A stretch of DNA of 64,000 bases from Actinomycetes bacterium (GCA_023404495.1 JAEYBE010000004.1:1-64000); one strand, 5' to 3'. Shown: positions 1-9,601, counted from the first letter of the stretch. Notes: a model not told the origin generated them from the sequence alone. Program-made: numbers and translations.

Positions 1-14
1 GCTGATCGTTGAAG

Positions 15-50
15 CCCCCCGCTACGGACTAGGCGGGGGGTTTCTCATTT
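15..50 (+). terminator. Rho-independent-type hairpin terminator
   Basis: An 8-bp perfect G+C stem (CCCCCCGC at 15-22 with GCGGGGGG at 33-40) closes a 10-nt loop and is followed by TTTCTCATTT. The T-rich side is on the plus strand, so it most likely ends a plus-strand gene left of the window. It also lies just beyond the stop of the minus-strand rlmN and could act in both directions. Confidence 0.75.
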
Positions 51-62
51 AATCGCCTGTTT

Positions 63-1094
63 TCAGGCCGGCGACATCTGGCGGTCATCTTCTGAAACCG
101 CGTCCTGCTGCAGCTTGTCAGCAACCAGCTGACCGCAGGCGGCGGCGATGTCTTGGCCGCGTGTGAGACGCACTGTCGCCGGCACTCCTGCGCGCTTGAG
201 CGTGTCCCTGAAGGCGCCGATCGTCGTGCGAGCGGATCCGCCGTATCCGGAGCCGGTCGGGTTGTAGGGAATCAGGTTGACCTTGAAGGCCTCGTGGGGA
301 GTGAGAGCGGCTGCGAGTTGCTCGGCGTGGATCCGATGATCGTTGACGCCGTCGAGCATCACGTACTCGATGAAGACCTTGCGGTTGGTCTTCTTGTAAT
401 GGCGCACGCACTCGGCGAGCACGTCCTCGATCGGCCAGCGATCGTTGACCGGCATGATTTTTGAGCGCAGTTCCGGATCCGCCGCGTGGAGACTGAAGGC
501 CAATCGAATCGGCCGGTCGATCTCGTTGAACTGTTGGATGCCGGGCAGCCAGCCGACCGTCGAGACTGTCGTGCGGCGGCTGGTGATGCCGATGTCGGGC
601 AACAACTCGCAGGCCTCAAGCACGTTGTCGAGGTTCATCATCGGCTCGCCCATGCCCATGAAGACGCAGTGGTCGATCGGCTCGATACGCCTGAAGAAGA
701 GTGCCTGCTCGACGATCTCTGCTGCTGTGAGGTTGCGGCCGAAGGCCATCTTGCCGGTGGCGCAGAAGGTGCAGGTGAGCGGACAGCCGGACTGACTGGA
801 GACGCATATTGACCTGCGCCCGTCGCGATAGCGCATCATCACCGACTCGACCGGGCGGCCGTCCTCGGTGTGGAAGAGCACTTTGACCGTGCCGTCGCGA
901 GATTCGGCCTGATCGACCAGCTCGAGAGACATGAACGGCACACGCACGGCAAGCTCAGCGCGCAGCTCGGAGGGCACATTGCGCATCTCGTCGTAGCCGA
1001 GCGCCCCGCGAGCGGTCCACTCCCACACCTGCTTGGCGCGGTAAGCAGGCTCGCCAAGCTCCTCAAGCACGCTCCGAAGCAAAACCAAGTCCAT
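63..1094 (-). CDS. rlmN: Dual-specificity 23S rRNA/tRNA adenine-C2 methyltransferase RlmN
   Basis: A radical SAM enzyme that methylates C2 of A2503 in 23S rRNA and of A37 in some tRNAs. The radical SAM cluster motif CPLTCTFC lies near residues 104-111, the GMGEPMMN motif follows, and the mechanistic cysteine near the C terminus is in DIAAACGQL (about residue 320). The start chosen is the ATG at 1094 (343 residues), because TACCGT at 1106-1101 on the minus strand lies 6 nt upstream, as at other unit heads here. The ATG at 1100 and GTG at 1124 are in frame and possible. No Shine-Dalgarno site is visible. The gene diverges from rluB. Confidence 0.95.
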   Translation of the reverse strand: MDLVLLRSVLEELGEPAYRAKQVWEWTARGALGYDEMRNVPSELRAELAVRVPFMSLELVDQAESRDGTVKVLFHTEDGRPVESVMMRYRDGRRSICVSSQSGCPLTCTFCATGKMAFGRNLTAAEIVEQALFFRRIEPIDHCVFMGMGEPMMNLDNVLEACELLPDIGITSRRTTVSTVGWLPGIQQFNEIDRPIRLAFSLHAADPELRSKIMPVNDRWPIEDVLAECVRHYKKTNRKVFIEYVMLDGVNDHRIHAEQLAAALTPHEAFKVNLIPYNPTGSGYGGSARTTIGAFRDTLKRAGVPATVRLTRGQDIAAACGQLVADKLQQDAVSEDDRQMSPA

Positions 1095-1124
1095 CGCCAT
1101 ACGGTACGCACGCCCACCCAACAC

Positions 1125-1187
1125 CCCGCAGTTTCCGCATCACCTTTGGCACCAGGTGCCAAAGGTTGGTCGCAAATTGCGGGTTTT
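1125..1187. repeat. Intergenic palindromic element E1
   Basis: A perfect palindrome with 12-bp arms (1142-1153 and 1155-1166) around a single A sits inside a second, outer inverted repeat: CCCGCAGTTTCCG (1125-1137) against CGCAAATTGCGGG (1171-1183), 11 of 13 positions matching. The right flank AAATTGCGGGTTTT (1174-1187) is identical to that of element E2 at 5943-5956. It lies between the divergent rlmN and rluB, so it is unlikely to be a simple terminator. Confidence 0.7.
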
Positions 1188-1195
1188 GGGGCGCG

Positions 1196-1201
1196 TAGGC
1201 T
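1196..1201 (+). promoter_or_regulatory. TAGGCT -10-like hexamer of rluB
   Basis: TAGGCT lies 7 nt before the GTG at 1209, the spacing expected of a -10 element driving a leaderless mRNA. The same hexamer precedes tyrA, priA and ribE at 7-8 nt. No -35 match is visible. Confidence 0.5.
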
Positions 1202-1208
1202 TTTGGAT

Positions 1209-1967
1209 GTGCGCCTGGCCAAGTACATCGCCCATGCAGGAATTGCTAGTCGTCGGGCTTCCGAGCAGCTGATCTTCGATGGGCGGGTGACCGTCGACGG
1301 CAACACCGTGACCGATCCGGCGCGCGATGTCGATGACGGCAACACGATCACGGTCGATGGCGATCGCGTCGCGGCCGAGCAGACCGTGGTCTACGCGGTG
1401 AACAAGCCGCTCGGCGTGATCAGCACCGCCAGCGATCCCGAGGGCCGGCGAACCGTGGTCGATCTCGTCGGCACCGAAAAGCGCTTGTACCCGGTCGGGC
1501 GGCTTGACGCGAATTCACACGGCCTGATGCTCGTCACAAACGACGGCGACCTTGCCAACAAGCTCAGCCACCCGCGCTACGGAGTGCCAAAGCGCTACAA
1601 GGTGCGCGTGCGCCGCGGCGCGCCGCTCTCGACCGCAGAGATAGACCACCTGGCACGTGGCGTCGAACTCGAAGACGGCAAGACCCGGCGCGCGGAGGTC
1701 ACCAAAACCGGCCAGCGCGAGTTCGAGATCGTGATCAGCGAGGGCCGCAACCGGCAGATTCGCCGGATGTGCGAGGCGATCGGTCGCGACGTCGGCGATC
1801 TCCAGCGCATCGCCTTCGGTCCACTGGAACTCGGCCGGCTCAAAGCGGGCACCGCGCGCCGGCTTTCAAACGAGGAGATCGAGACGCTCTGGCAGAATGT
1901 CCAGCTTCCGACCAAGCCGCCGCGCAAGGGACCCAAGTCGCGCAGCGCACGCGGGAGATCACGATGA
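1209..1967 (+). CDS. rluB: 23S rRNA pseudouridine synthase, RluB/RsuA family
   Basis: Isomerises a specific uridine in rRNA to pseudouridine. An N-terminal S4 RNA-binding domain (RLAKYIAHAGIASRRASEQLI region, residues 1-60) is followed by the RsuA/RluB catalytic domain with GRLDANSHGLMLVTNDG, whose Asp is near residue 100. At 252 residues it fits the family. The reading frame stays open far upstream, but homology begins at RLAKYIAHAG and GTG 1209 follows TAGGCT at leaderless spacing, so the longer N terminus is rejected. The C-terminal tail is rich in Lys/Arg. The stop overlaps the aroH start (ATGA). Confidence 0.9.
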   Translation: MRLAKYIAHAGIASRRASEQLIFDGRVTVDGNTVTDPARDVDDGNTITVDGDRVAAEQTVVYAVNKPLGVISTASDPEGRRTVVDLVGTEKRLYPVGRLDANSHGLMLVTNDGDLANKLSHPRYGVPKRYKVRVRRGAPLSTAEIDHLARGVELEDGKTRRAEVTKTGQREFEIVISEGRNRQIRRMCEAIGRDVGDLQRIAFGPLELGRLKAGTARRLSNEEIETLWQNVQLPTKPPRKGPKSRSARGRSR

Positions 1968-2350
1968 GCGAATCGATCGAGAACCAGAAGCTGTTCGCGT
2001 TGCGCGGGGCGACCACCGTGGGCGCCAACGACGCGGCGCAGATCGTCGAGGCGACGGAAGAACTGCTCGTCGAGGTCCTCAAGCGCAACAACCTGACTCC
2101 GGCCGCGCTCGTCTCGTGCCTTTTCACCACCACGGCCGACCTGAACGCGCAGTTCCCCGCGGTTGCCGCGCGCAACATCGGCATGAACGCCGTCCCGCTG
2201 CTCTGCGCCCGCGAGATCGACGTACCGGATTCGCTGCCGCTGGCGATCCGCATCATGCTGCACTACTACGCGCCGGCGGACCACGAGGCAAAGCACGTGT
2301 ACCTGCGCGACGCAGTCACCCTGCGCACCGATCTGACCGCGGCCCAGTAG
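1964..2350 (+). CDS. aroH: Monofunctional chorismate mutase, AroH class
   Basis: Converts chorismate to prephenate, the branch point to Phe and Tyr. At 128 residues it matches the small trimeric AroH type of Bacillus subtilis rather than the helical AroQ type. Recognisable parts are LRGATTV near the N terminus (active-site Arg14), CAREIDV (equivalent of the Cys75/Glu78 stretch) and AIRIMLHYY (Arg90 equivalent). The ATG overlaps the rluB stop by 4 nt, so translation is likely coupled. Downstream hisC, aroF, tyrA and aroA complete much of the aromatic pathway. Confidence 0.92.
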   Translation: MSESIENQKLFALRGATTVGANDAAQIVEATEELLVEVLKRNNLTPAALVSCLFTTTADLNAQFPAVAARNIGMNAVPLLCAREIDVPDSLPLAIRIMLHYYAPADHEAKHVYLRDAVTLRTDLTAAQ

Positions 2351-2359
2351 GAGCGAACA

Positions 2360-3436
2360 ATGCCGTTGAAGATCAACGAGACGATCGCTGCGATTCCCGT
2401 CTACCCGCAGGCCGCCACCTACGCGTTCGGCGGCCCGCTGGTGAAGATGTCCTCCAACGAGTCGCCGCACCGCCCGCACCCGGCCGTCGCCGAGGCGATC
2501 GCCGGCGCCGCCAAGGACGCCAACAGATACCCGGACCCGACCGGCACTGCGTTTCGCGAGAAGCTCGCCGAAGCCTACGACATGGCCGCAGAACAAATCG
2601 TGCTCGGCAACGGCTCCTGCGAGATCCTGCTCGCCGGCGCGCAGGTGCTGCTTGAGCCGGGGGCCGAACTCGTCTACGCGTGGCCGAGCTTCTCGATGTA
2701 TCCGCATCTCGCGGCGATGACCGGCGCCAAAGCAGTCGAGGTTCCGCTGACAAGCGATCACCGCCACGACCTCGACGCCATGGCGGCCGCAATCACGCCC
2801 GCCACGAAGATGGTGCTGATCTGCAACCCGAACAACCCGACCGGCACGTTCGTCGATCACGACGCGATCAACGAGTTCGTCTACGAGGTGCCCAAGGACG
2901 TCTGTGTGGTGATCGACGAGGCCTACATCGAGTTCGTCGAAGGTGCCGACCGCGATGCGCTGCTGCCGCTGGTGATCGAACACGACAATGTGGTGATCAC
3001 CCGCACGTTCGCGAAGATCTATGGTCTTGCCGGTCTGCGCGTCGGCTACGGCTTCGCGCCGGTCGAGTTCAAGCAGGCGATCGACCTCGTGCGCCAGCCG
3101 TTCAGCGTCAATCTGATCGCGCAAGCCGCTGCGACCGAGGCGCTCAATCACCCTGACGACGTCAAGGAGCGCGTGCTCTCCACGATCGCCGAGCGACAGT
3201 GGGTCGAGACCGAGCTGCGCGACGCCGGCTTCCAGACCGCGGAGACTCAGACCAACTTCAGCTGGATCGACCTCGGTGGCCTCGACGAGACGGAAGTGAT
3301 GGAGTCACTGGCAAAGCAGGGGATCATCGTGCGCGCGGGCACCGCACTTGGTGCACCTGGGTTCATCCGTGCGAGTTACTGCGACCACGAGGACAACGAG
3401 CGCTTCGTCACCGCGATGCGTGCATTGATCGCCTGA
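2360..3436 (+). CDS. hisC: Histidinol-phosphate / aromatic aminotransferase (HisC family)
   Basis: A PLP-dependent fold-type I aminotransferase of 358 residues. It contains NPNNPTGT, the DEAYIEF segment and the Schiff-base lysine in TFAKIYGLAGLRVGYG (Lys219), the typical HisC pattern. GGAG lies 7 nt before the ATG (TAGGAGCGAACA), a good ribosome-binding site. HisC enzymes use imidazole-acetol phosphate, but many family members accept phenylpyruvate or prephenate. Its position between chorismate mutase and DAHP synthase, with no other his genes nearby, favours a role in Phe/Tyr transamination, possibly dual. That assignment is inference. Confidence 0.85.
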   Translation: MPLKINETIAAIPVYPQAATYAFGGPLVKMSSNESPHRPHPAVAEAIAGAAKDANRYPDPTGTAFREKLAEAYDMAAEQIVLGNGSCEILLAGAQVLLEPGAELVYAWPSFSMYPHLAAMTGAKAVEVPLTSDHRHDLDAMAAAITPATKMVLICNPNNPTGTFVDHDAINEFVYEVPKDVCVVIDEAYIEFVEGADRDALLPLVIEHDNVVITRTFAKIYGLAGLRVGYGFAPVEFKQAIDLVRQPFSVNLIAQAAATEALNHPDDVKERVLSTIAERQWVETELRDAGFQTAETQTNFSWIDLGGLDETEVMESLAKQGIIVRAGTALGAPGFIRASYCDHEDNERFVTAMRALIA

Positions 3437-3616
3437 TCGCGTATCCTTTTGCGGTCGCTTGCAGCGGATTTGCCAGCTGCGCGGCGTATACACACCAAAG
3501 AAGTTTGCCCTCAAGAACTTTGGTGCGGCTCTGCCCCCGTTGGCAGCGCTGGGACACATCCCAAAACCGCAGACGCTCAAACCAACACTCGAAGAGAGAA
3601 ACGCAGGCAACCCAAA
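3437..3616 (+). promoter_or_regulatory. Leader region of aroF with hairpin
   Basis: This 180-nt gap holds a TATCCT -10-like hexamer (3442-3447) and an inverted repeat CACCAAAG (3493-3500) / CTTTGGTG (3518-3525) with a 17-nt loop. If transcription begins near 3454, aroF would have a leader of about 160 nt, which is long for this window. I see no T-box, no Trp- or Phe-rich leader peptide and no known riboswitch core. Confidence 0.35.
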
Positions 3617-4651
3617 ATGATGATCGTGATGCAAGAAGGCGCAACCGAGGAGCAGATCCAGGGCGTCATCGACCGCATTGAGAAGGCCGGCGCAAACGCC
3701 CACGTCTCGCGCGGCCAGTTTGTCACCGTCATCGGCGCAGTTGGCGATGCAGACAGTCGCGTGCACGAGGCCGGCCTCGAGCTTGCCGACGGCGTCGACC
3801 ACGTCGTGCCGATCATGAAGCCGTACAAGCTTTCGAGCCTGCAATTCACAAAGGGCGAGCGCACGACCATCGACATCGAAGGTCGCAAGATCGGCGGCGG
3901 TACTTTCGCGCTGATTGCGGGACCTTGCACGGTCGAGAGCCGTGAGCAGGTCTTCACGTCGGCCCAGCAGTGCAAGGACGCCGGTGTCCCGTTCTTCCGC
4001 GGCGGCGCCTACAAACCGCGCACCTCGCCGTACTCCTTCCAGGGCCTGGGCGTCGAGGGTCTGCGGATCCTCGGCGAGGCCAAGCAAGAGTTCGGCATGC
4101 CGATCGTCACCGAGCTGATGGACGTGCGCGACGTCGAGCATGTCGTCGAGTACGCCGACGTGATTCAGGTCGGCGCGCGCAACATGCAGAACTACAACCT
4201 GCTGACCGAGATCGGGCGCTCGGGCGTGCCGGCACTGCTCAAGCGCGGCCTCTCGGGAACGATCGAGGACTTGCTGATGGCCTCCGAGTACATCCTCAAG
4301 GAGGGCAACCAGGACGTCATGCTCTGCGAGCGCGGCATTCGCACGTTTGAGCCGGGCTACCGCTTCACGCTCGACCTGCTCGCGGTGCCCGTGCTCCAGC
4401 AGCTGACGCACCTGCCGATCGTCGTTGACCCCTCGCACGCCGCAGGCCGGCGCGACTTGGTGCTCTCGATGTCTCTGGCAGCTGCGGCGGCGGGTGCGGA
4501 CGGCATCATCGTCGAGACGCACCCCGACCCTGAGAACGCGGTCTGCGACGGCCCGCAGGCGATCGTCGGCAGCGAGTTCGGCGAGTACGCCGCGCAGGTC
4601 AACCGCATCGCCGAGATGGTCGGTAAGACGGCAGAGGTGATCGCGGCCTAG
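3617..4651 (+). CDS. aroF: 3-deoxy-7-phosphoheptulonate (DAHP) synthase, type I-beta with N-terminal regulatory domain
   Basis: Condenses phosphoenolpyruvate and erythrose 4-phosphate, the first step of the shikimate pathway. Residues 1-70 form a ferredoxin-like/ACT-type domain (MMIVMQEGATEEQIQG...). The barrel follows with AGPCTVES near residue 102, GGAYKPRTSPYSFQG, and a C-terminal GIIVETHPDPENAVCDGPQ. At 344 residues it matches the Thermotoga-type enzyme, in which the N-terminal domain mediates Tyr/Phe feedback. The frame is open further upstream, but ATG 3617 is where homology begins. Confidence 0.93.
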   Translation: MMIVMQEGATEEQIQGVIDRIEKAGANAHVSRGQFVTVIGAVGDADSRVHEAGLELADGVDHVVPIMKPYKLSSLQFTKGERTTIDIEGRKIGGGTFALIAGPCTVESREQVFTSAQQCKDAGVPFFRGGAYKPRTSPYSFQGLGVEGLRILGEAKQEFGMPIVTELMDVRDVEHVVEYADVIQVGARNMQNYNLLTEIGRSGVPALLKRGLSGTIEDLLMASEYILKEGNQDVMLCERGIRTFEPGYRFTLDLLAVPVLQQLTHLPIVVDPSHAAGRRDLVLSMSLAAAAAGADGIIVETHPDPENAVCDGPQAIVGSEFGEYAAQVNRIAEMVGKTAEVIAA

Positions 4652-4694
4652 CGTTCCGCCGCGAGCCGTCCCGGCCGGACGGTAGAAATGGCGT

Positions 4695-5864
4695 GTGCGC
4701 AACCCCTTTTCACGCCAACCGGAGCCCGAATCCGGTGAAGTAGCAGGACCTACCTACGTGGCGCTTGACCCACGCGCGATGGACAGCATGTTCGTCGCGC
4801 CCAAGTGGCTGCGGGACATCGGCATCACCTCGTGGTTCGCGCTGGGCGCGGCTTTGCTGCTGACCGCGATGATCGGCCTGCTTGCCCTGACGGCGACGAT
4901 CGTCGTACCCGTGATCGTCGCTGCGGTGATCGCTGCAGTCGCGTCTCCGATCGTAAGTTGGCAGCAACGCAAAGGCATTCCGCGTGGACTGGCCACGATC
5001 CTGTTCGTGCTCCTCTTCCTCGTGGTCGCCGGACTTCTGGCCTACGCAGTGATGTCGGGAATCGTCAGCCAGGCCGGCGAAGCGAGCAAGGAGCTCAAGC
5101 ACGCGTCGAACGAGATCACCAGCTGGCTCTCGCAGCATGGGATCAACGCGGGCAAGGCCCAGAGCGCGCAGCAGAGCGTTGAGCAGGGCTCGACGAAGTC
5201 AGTCTCGACGCTGCTGAACGGCCTGGTCAACGCGATCGGCGGACTCTCAAGCATCGTCTTCGGGCTCGCGATGGTGCTGATAAGTCTGATCTTCCTGCTC
5301 AAGGACGGCCCGATGATCCGCGCTTGGACCGAGCGCCACATGGGCGTCCCGGACCCGGTCGCACACGTGATCACTGGTCGATTGATCGGGTCGCTTCGCG
5401 GCTACTTCCTTGGCGTGACGATCATCGCTGTCTTCAATGCGGTGGTTGTGGGCGTCGGCGCCGCGCTGCTGGGTGTACCGCTGGTGGCGACGATCGCACT
5501 CGTCACGTTCATTGGTGCGTACATCCCGTTTCTCGGCGCTTGGGTTGCAGGAGCGTTTTCGGTTTTGATCGCGTTCGGCGCCGGCACCGAGACCGCGGTT
5601 ATCGGCATGATCGTTATTCAGCTTCTCGCCAACGGCATGCTCCAGCAGCTCGTGCAGCCAATTGCTTACGGCGCCGCGCTCGGGATTCACCCGCTCGCGG
5701 CGCTGATCGCCACGATCGGCGGCGGATGCCTTTTCGGCTCGATCGGATTGATCCTCGGCGCGCCGATGGTCTCGGCGGCGGTGCGGATTTCGTCAGATCT
5801 CGCGAATGCACGCGCTGACGCGGCAGAGACGACCGATCTTCCGCCCGATTCCGCTCCCGCATAA
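4695..5864 (+). CDS. AI-2E family transporter (UPF0118/PerM-like)
   Basis: An integral membrane protein of 389 residues with several hydrophobic helices. The first pair spans about residues 45-100 (SWFALGAALLLTAMIGLLAL onward). A long soluble loop near residues 120-165 contains the SQAGEASKELKHASNE region, and a C-terminal cluster of helices follows with GAYIPFLGAWVAG and LIATIGGGCLFGSIGLILGAP. The family covers putative AI-2 exporters and Na+/H+ antiporters, so the substrate cannot be named. The GTG start follows TAGAAA (4683-4688) at 6 nt, and a short CCGTCC/GGACGG inverted repeat (4666-4682) lies before it. It separates aroF from tyrA. Confidence 0.85.
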   Translation: MRNPFSRQPEPESGEVAGPTYVALDPRAMDSMFVAPKWLRDIGITSWFALGAALLLTAMIGLLALTATIVVPVIVAAVIAAVASPIVSWQQRKGIPRGLATILFVLLFLVVAGLLAYAVMSGIVSQAGEASKELKHASNEITSWLSQHGINAGKAQSAQQSVEQGSTKSVSTLLNGLVNAIGGLSSIVFGLAMVLISLIFLLKDGPMIRAWTERHMGVPDPVAHVITGRLIGSLRGYFLGVTIIAVFNAVVVGVGAALLGVPLVATIALVTFIGAYIPFLGAWVAGAFSVLIAFGAGTETAVIGMIVIQLLANGMLQQLVQPIAYGAALGIHPLAALIATIGGGCLFGSIGLILGAPMVSAAVRISSDLANARADAAETTDLPPDSAPA

Positions 5865-5895
5865 CGGTCCAGGGCACCGTTCGCAAGCCCATCGA

Positions 5896-5956
5896 CGCAA
5901 AATGCGCACTTGGCCTCACACCAAGTGCGAGGCCAAGGGCGGAAATTGCGGGTTTT
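5896..5956. repeat. Intergenic palindromic element E2 with two mutually exclusive stems
   Basis: Two overlapping inverted repeats compete for the same bases: CGCACTTGG (5905-5913) with CCAAGTGCG (5921-5929), and CTTGGCCTC (5909-5917) with GAGGCCAAG (5929-5937). The right flank AAATTGCGGGTTTT (5943-5956) is identical to that of E1. It lies between the AI-2E gene and tyrA. Confidence 0.65.
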
Positions 5957-5996
5957 CTGGGGGGGTAGGGAGCGGGTTTGTCCATGCGTGCGCAAG

Positions 5997-6002
5997 TAGG
6001 CT
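5997..6002 (+). promoter_or_regulatory. TAGGCT -10-like hexamer of tyrA
   Basis: TAGGCT ends 8 nt before ATG 6011. Together with the rluB, priA and ribE copies it supports choosing 6011 over the in-frame ATG 5984 and TTG 5978. No -35 match is visible. Confidence 0.5.
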
Positions 6003-6010
6003 CTCCAGCG

Positions 6011-7111
6011 ATGTCACCGGACCGCCAGGAAGGCTCACGCATTGCGATCATCGGCGTCGGCCTGATCGGAGGATCGATCGGGCTGGCCGCGCGCGGGCGC
6101 ATCCCTGAGATCGGAGAGATCGTCGGTTGGGATCCGAGTCCCGAGGCACTCGCCGGAGCAGTGCGGCTTGGCGCGATCGACCGCGCGGCAGAATCGCTCG
6201 AAGACGCCTGCGACGGTGCTCGACTGGTGGTTCTCGCGAGTCCGGTCGCGACGCTCGCTGATAACGCTCGCAAAGTTCTGGAAGTTGTCGGCGAGGACGC
6301 TGTCGTGACCGACGTCGGCTCGACCAAGCGCGAGATCGTCGCCGAAATCGACGATCCACGCTTCATCGGCGGGCACCCGATCGCCGGCGCGGAGACTTCC
6401 GGAGTCGAACACGCTCGCGCGGATCTTTTTGAGGACTCGACCTGGTTCGTGACGCCGACGCCGAACACGATCGGGGTCGGGCTTGAGCGGTTGATGCGCT
6501 TTGCGAAGAACCTCGGCGCCCAACCCCAAGCCGTCGGCGCGGCCGATCACGACCGCCTGCTCGCTGACATCAGCCACCTTCCGCACGTGCTCGCAAACGC
6601 ACTGGTCACACAAGCGGCGGGAACAATCCGCGCCGAGGACGGCTCGATCGCCGTTGTTGGCCCGAGCTTCCGCGACGCGACGCGCGTCGCCGGGGCAAAC
6701 AGCGCGATCTGGCGCGATATCTACCTCTCCAACCACGACGCGCTGGTGCCGGCGATCGACTCTGTGATCGGCCGCCTGACGCAGTTTCGCGACGCGCTGT
6801 CGACCGGCAACGGAGACGAGATCGTTCGGCTGAACGAGCAGGCTCGTGCCGACCGCGAAGAGCTGCTCGAGCGCGACCTGGTCGGTGAGGACGTGCATGA
6901 GCTGCGCGTCTCCGTGCCCAACGAGCCCGGCGTGCTGGCGAACATCACGCTGGCGCTCGGCAGGGCCGGCGTGAACATCGTCGACATGGCGCTCTTCCCG
7001 GCGGCCGACCGTCGCAGCGGTGCGATCAGCCTTTGGGTCGCCGGCGAGGACGCCGCGACGCGCACCGAGGCCCTGATCGGCGAACTCGGCTTCCCGGTGG
7101 CCAGGGCCTGA
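6011..7111 (+). CDS. tyrA: Prephenate dehydrogenase with C-terminal ACT domain
   Basis: Oxidatively decarboxylates prephenate to 4-hydroxyphenylpyruvate for tyrosine synthesis. The dinucleotide-binding motif GVGLIGGS is at residues 15-22. The helical dimerisation part includes DHDRLLADISHLPHVLANAL, with the His of the HLPH motif. An ACT domain starts near residue 297 (ELRVSVPNEPGVLANITLAL) and suggests allosteric control by an aromatic amino acid. At 366 residues it matches actinobacterial and Bacillus TyrA-ACT proteins. The stop overlaps the aroA start (TGATG). Confidence 0.93.
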   Translation: MSPDRQEGSRIAIIGVGLIGGSIGLAARGRIPEIGEIVGWDPSPEALAGAVRLGAIDRAAESLEDACDGARLVVLASPVATLADNARKVLEVVGEDAVVTDVGSTKREIVAEIDDPRFIGGHPIAGAETSGVEHARADLFEDSTWFVTPTPNTIGVGLERLMRFAKNLGAQPQAVGAADHDRLLADISHLPHVLANALVTQAAGTIRAEDGSIAVVGPSFRDATRVAGANSAIWRDIYLSNHDALVPAIDSVIGRLTQFRDALSTGNGDEIVRLNEQARADREELLERDLVGEDVHELRVSVPNEPGVLANITLALGRAGVNIVDMALFPAADRRSGAISLWVAGEDAATRTEALIGELGFPVARA

Positions 7112-8409
7112 TGCGCGCGAACTTCCAACCTTCCGGGCCGCTTAAGGGCTCGATCCGCCCGCCGGCCGACAAGTCGATCTCGCACCGCGCGGCGTTGATC
7201 GCCGGGATGTGCGATTCGCCGGTCACGATCCGCAACTACCTCGATTCGGCCGACACCAACAGCACGCTGGCAGCGGTCGAGGCCCTTGGCGCTGGCATCG
7301 AGCGCCGCGACGACGAAATCGTCGTGCGCGGCGTAGGACTGCGCGGAGCACAAGAGGCCGCCGGCGTGATCGACGTCGGCAACTCGGGAACGCTGATTCG
7401 TCTGCTCCCGGGCTGGCTCTGCGGGCAGCCGACCGGCGACTGGGAACTCGACGGCGACGAAAGCATCCGGCGCCGGCCGATGCGCCGAATCGTTGAGCCG
7501 CTTCGCGCAATGGGTGCGCACATCGACGCAAGCCCCGACGGCACGGCGCCGATCTGCGTCGAGGCGGCGCCCCTGACCGGGATCGATTACACGATGCCGG
7601 TCGCCAGCGGCCAGGTGAAGTCGAGCATTCTCCTGGCGGCGCTGGTTGCCAGCGGCACCACTCGAATTCGCGAGCCCGAAGTTTCGCGTGATCACACCGA
7701 GCGGATGCTCGCCGCGGCGGGTGTTCCGATCCACCGCGATGGTGGCTCGATCGTGATCGATGGCGGTACCGACGAACTCGAACTCGGGACGATCGACGTG
7801 CCTGGAGATCTCTCGTCGGCGGCCTTCATGATCGTGGCCGGCGTGTTGGTCAAGGGCTCGCGACTGGTGATCAAAGACGTCGGGCTCAACCGTACGAGGA
7901 TCGGCATCTTGAAGATCCTCGAGCGCATGGGCGCCGTGGTGCTCGCCGACCCCGAGCGACCGAGCGACGATATTCCTGGATACGAGCCGGTCGGAGACCT
8001 CGATGTCGCGTCGGCGCCGCTGGTCGGGACCGAAGTCTCCGGCGACGAAGTGCCCTTGGCGATCGACGAGTTGCCGCTTGTTGCGCTGCTGGGTGCATTT
8101 GCTGAGGGGCAGACGGTTGTGCGCGGCGCCGAGGAACTTCGCTTCAAGGAATCCGACCGTATCGCGACCGTCGTTGACGGCTTGGCCGGTCTTGGCGCTG
8201 ACATCGAGGCGACAGACGATGGATTCGTGGTGCGAGGGACGGGAAGCCTGCGCGGCGGCGCAATCTCGTCGCACGGCGACCATCGCTTGGCGATGCTCGG
8301 CGCGGTTGCCGGACTTGCCAGCGACGAGGGCGTTACGGTCGATGGAATGGAGGCGGCGAGTGTCTCGTTTCCGACCTTCGAGCGGGATCTGCGGTCGCTT
8401 TTCGGCTGA
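7111..8409 (+). CDS. aroA: 3-phosphoshikimate 1-carboxyvinyltransferase (EPSP synthase)
   Basis: Transfers enolpyruvyl from PEP to shikimate 3-phosphate, the sixth shikimate step. At 432 residues it has the expected length. Visible motifs are PADKSISHRAAL near the N terminus, GNSGTLIRLLPG in the PEP-binding loop, RRPMRRIVEPLRAMGA, and the C-terminal RFKESDRI and DHRLAM segments. The start overlaps the tyrA stop by one base, indicating translational coupling of the two chorismate-pathway genes. The earlier GTG start in the same frame would run deep into tyrA and has no support. Confidence 0.95.
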   Translation: MRANFQPSGPLKGSIRPPADKSISHRAALIAGMCDSPVTIRNYLDSADTNSTLAAVEALGAGIERRDDEIVVRGVGLRGAQEAAGVIDVGNSGTLIRLLPGWLCGQPTGDWELDGDESIRRRPMRRIVEPLRAMGAHIDASPDGTAPICVEAAPLTGIDYTMPVASGQVKSSILLAALVASGTTRIREPEVSRDHTERMLAAAGVPIHRDGGSIVIDGGTDELELGTIDVPGDLSSAAFMIVAGVLVKGSRLVIKDVGLNRTRIGILKILERMGAVVLADPERPSDDIPGYEPVGDLDVASAPLVGTEVSGDEVPLAIDELPLVALLGAFAEGQTVVRGAEELRFKESDRIATVVDGLAGLGADIEATDDGFVVRGTGSLRGGAISSHGDHRLAMLGAVAGLASDEGVTVDGMEAASVSFPTFERDLRSLFG

Positions 8410-8446
8410 TGTCACAATCAGGGGGACGATCAAACGAACTCCCTGA

Positions 8447-9601
<1,155 letters not shown>

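Noticed and set aside
870..1208. N-terminal extension of rluB through the palindromic element
   Set aside because: Antisense to rlmN and without homology; GTG 1209 matches the S4 domain start.
1595..3151. Long open frame on the minus strand (518 codons)
   Set aside because: It is antisense to rluB, aroH and hisC, which have clear motifs; low-complexity His/Arg/Gly composition is typical of a shadow frame in G+C-rich DNA.
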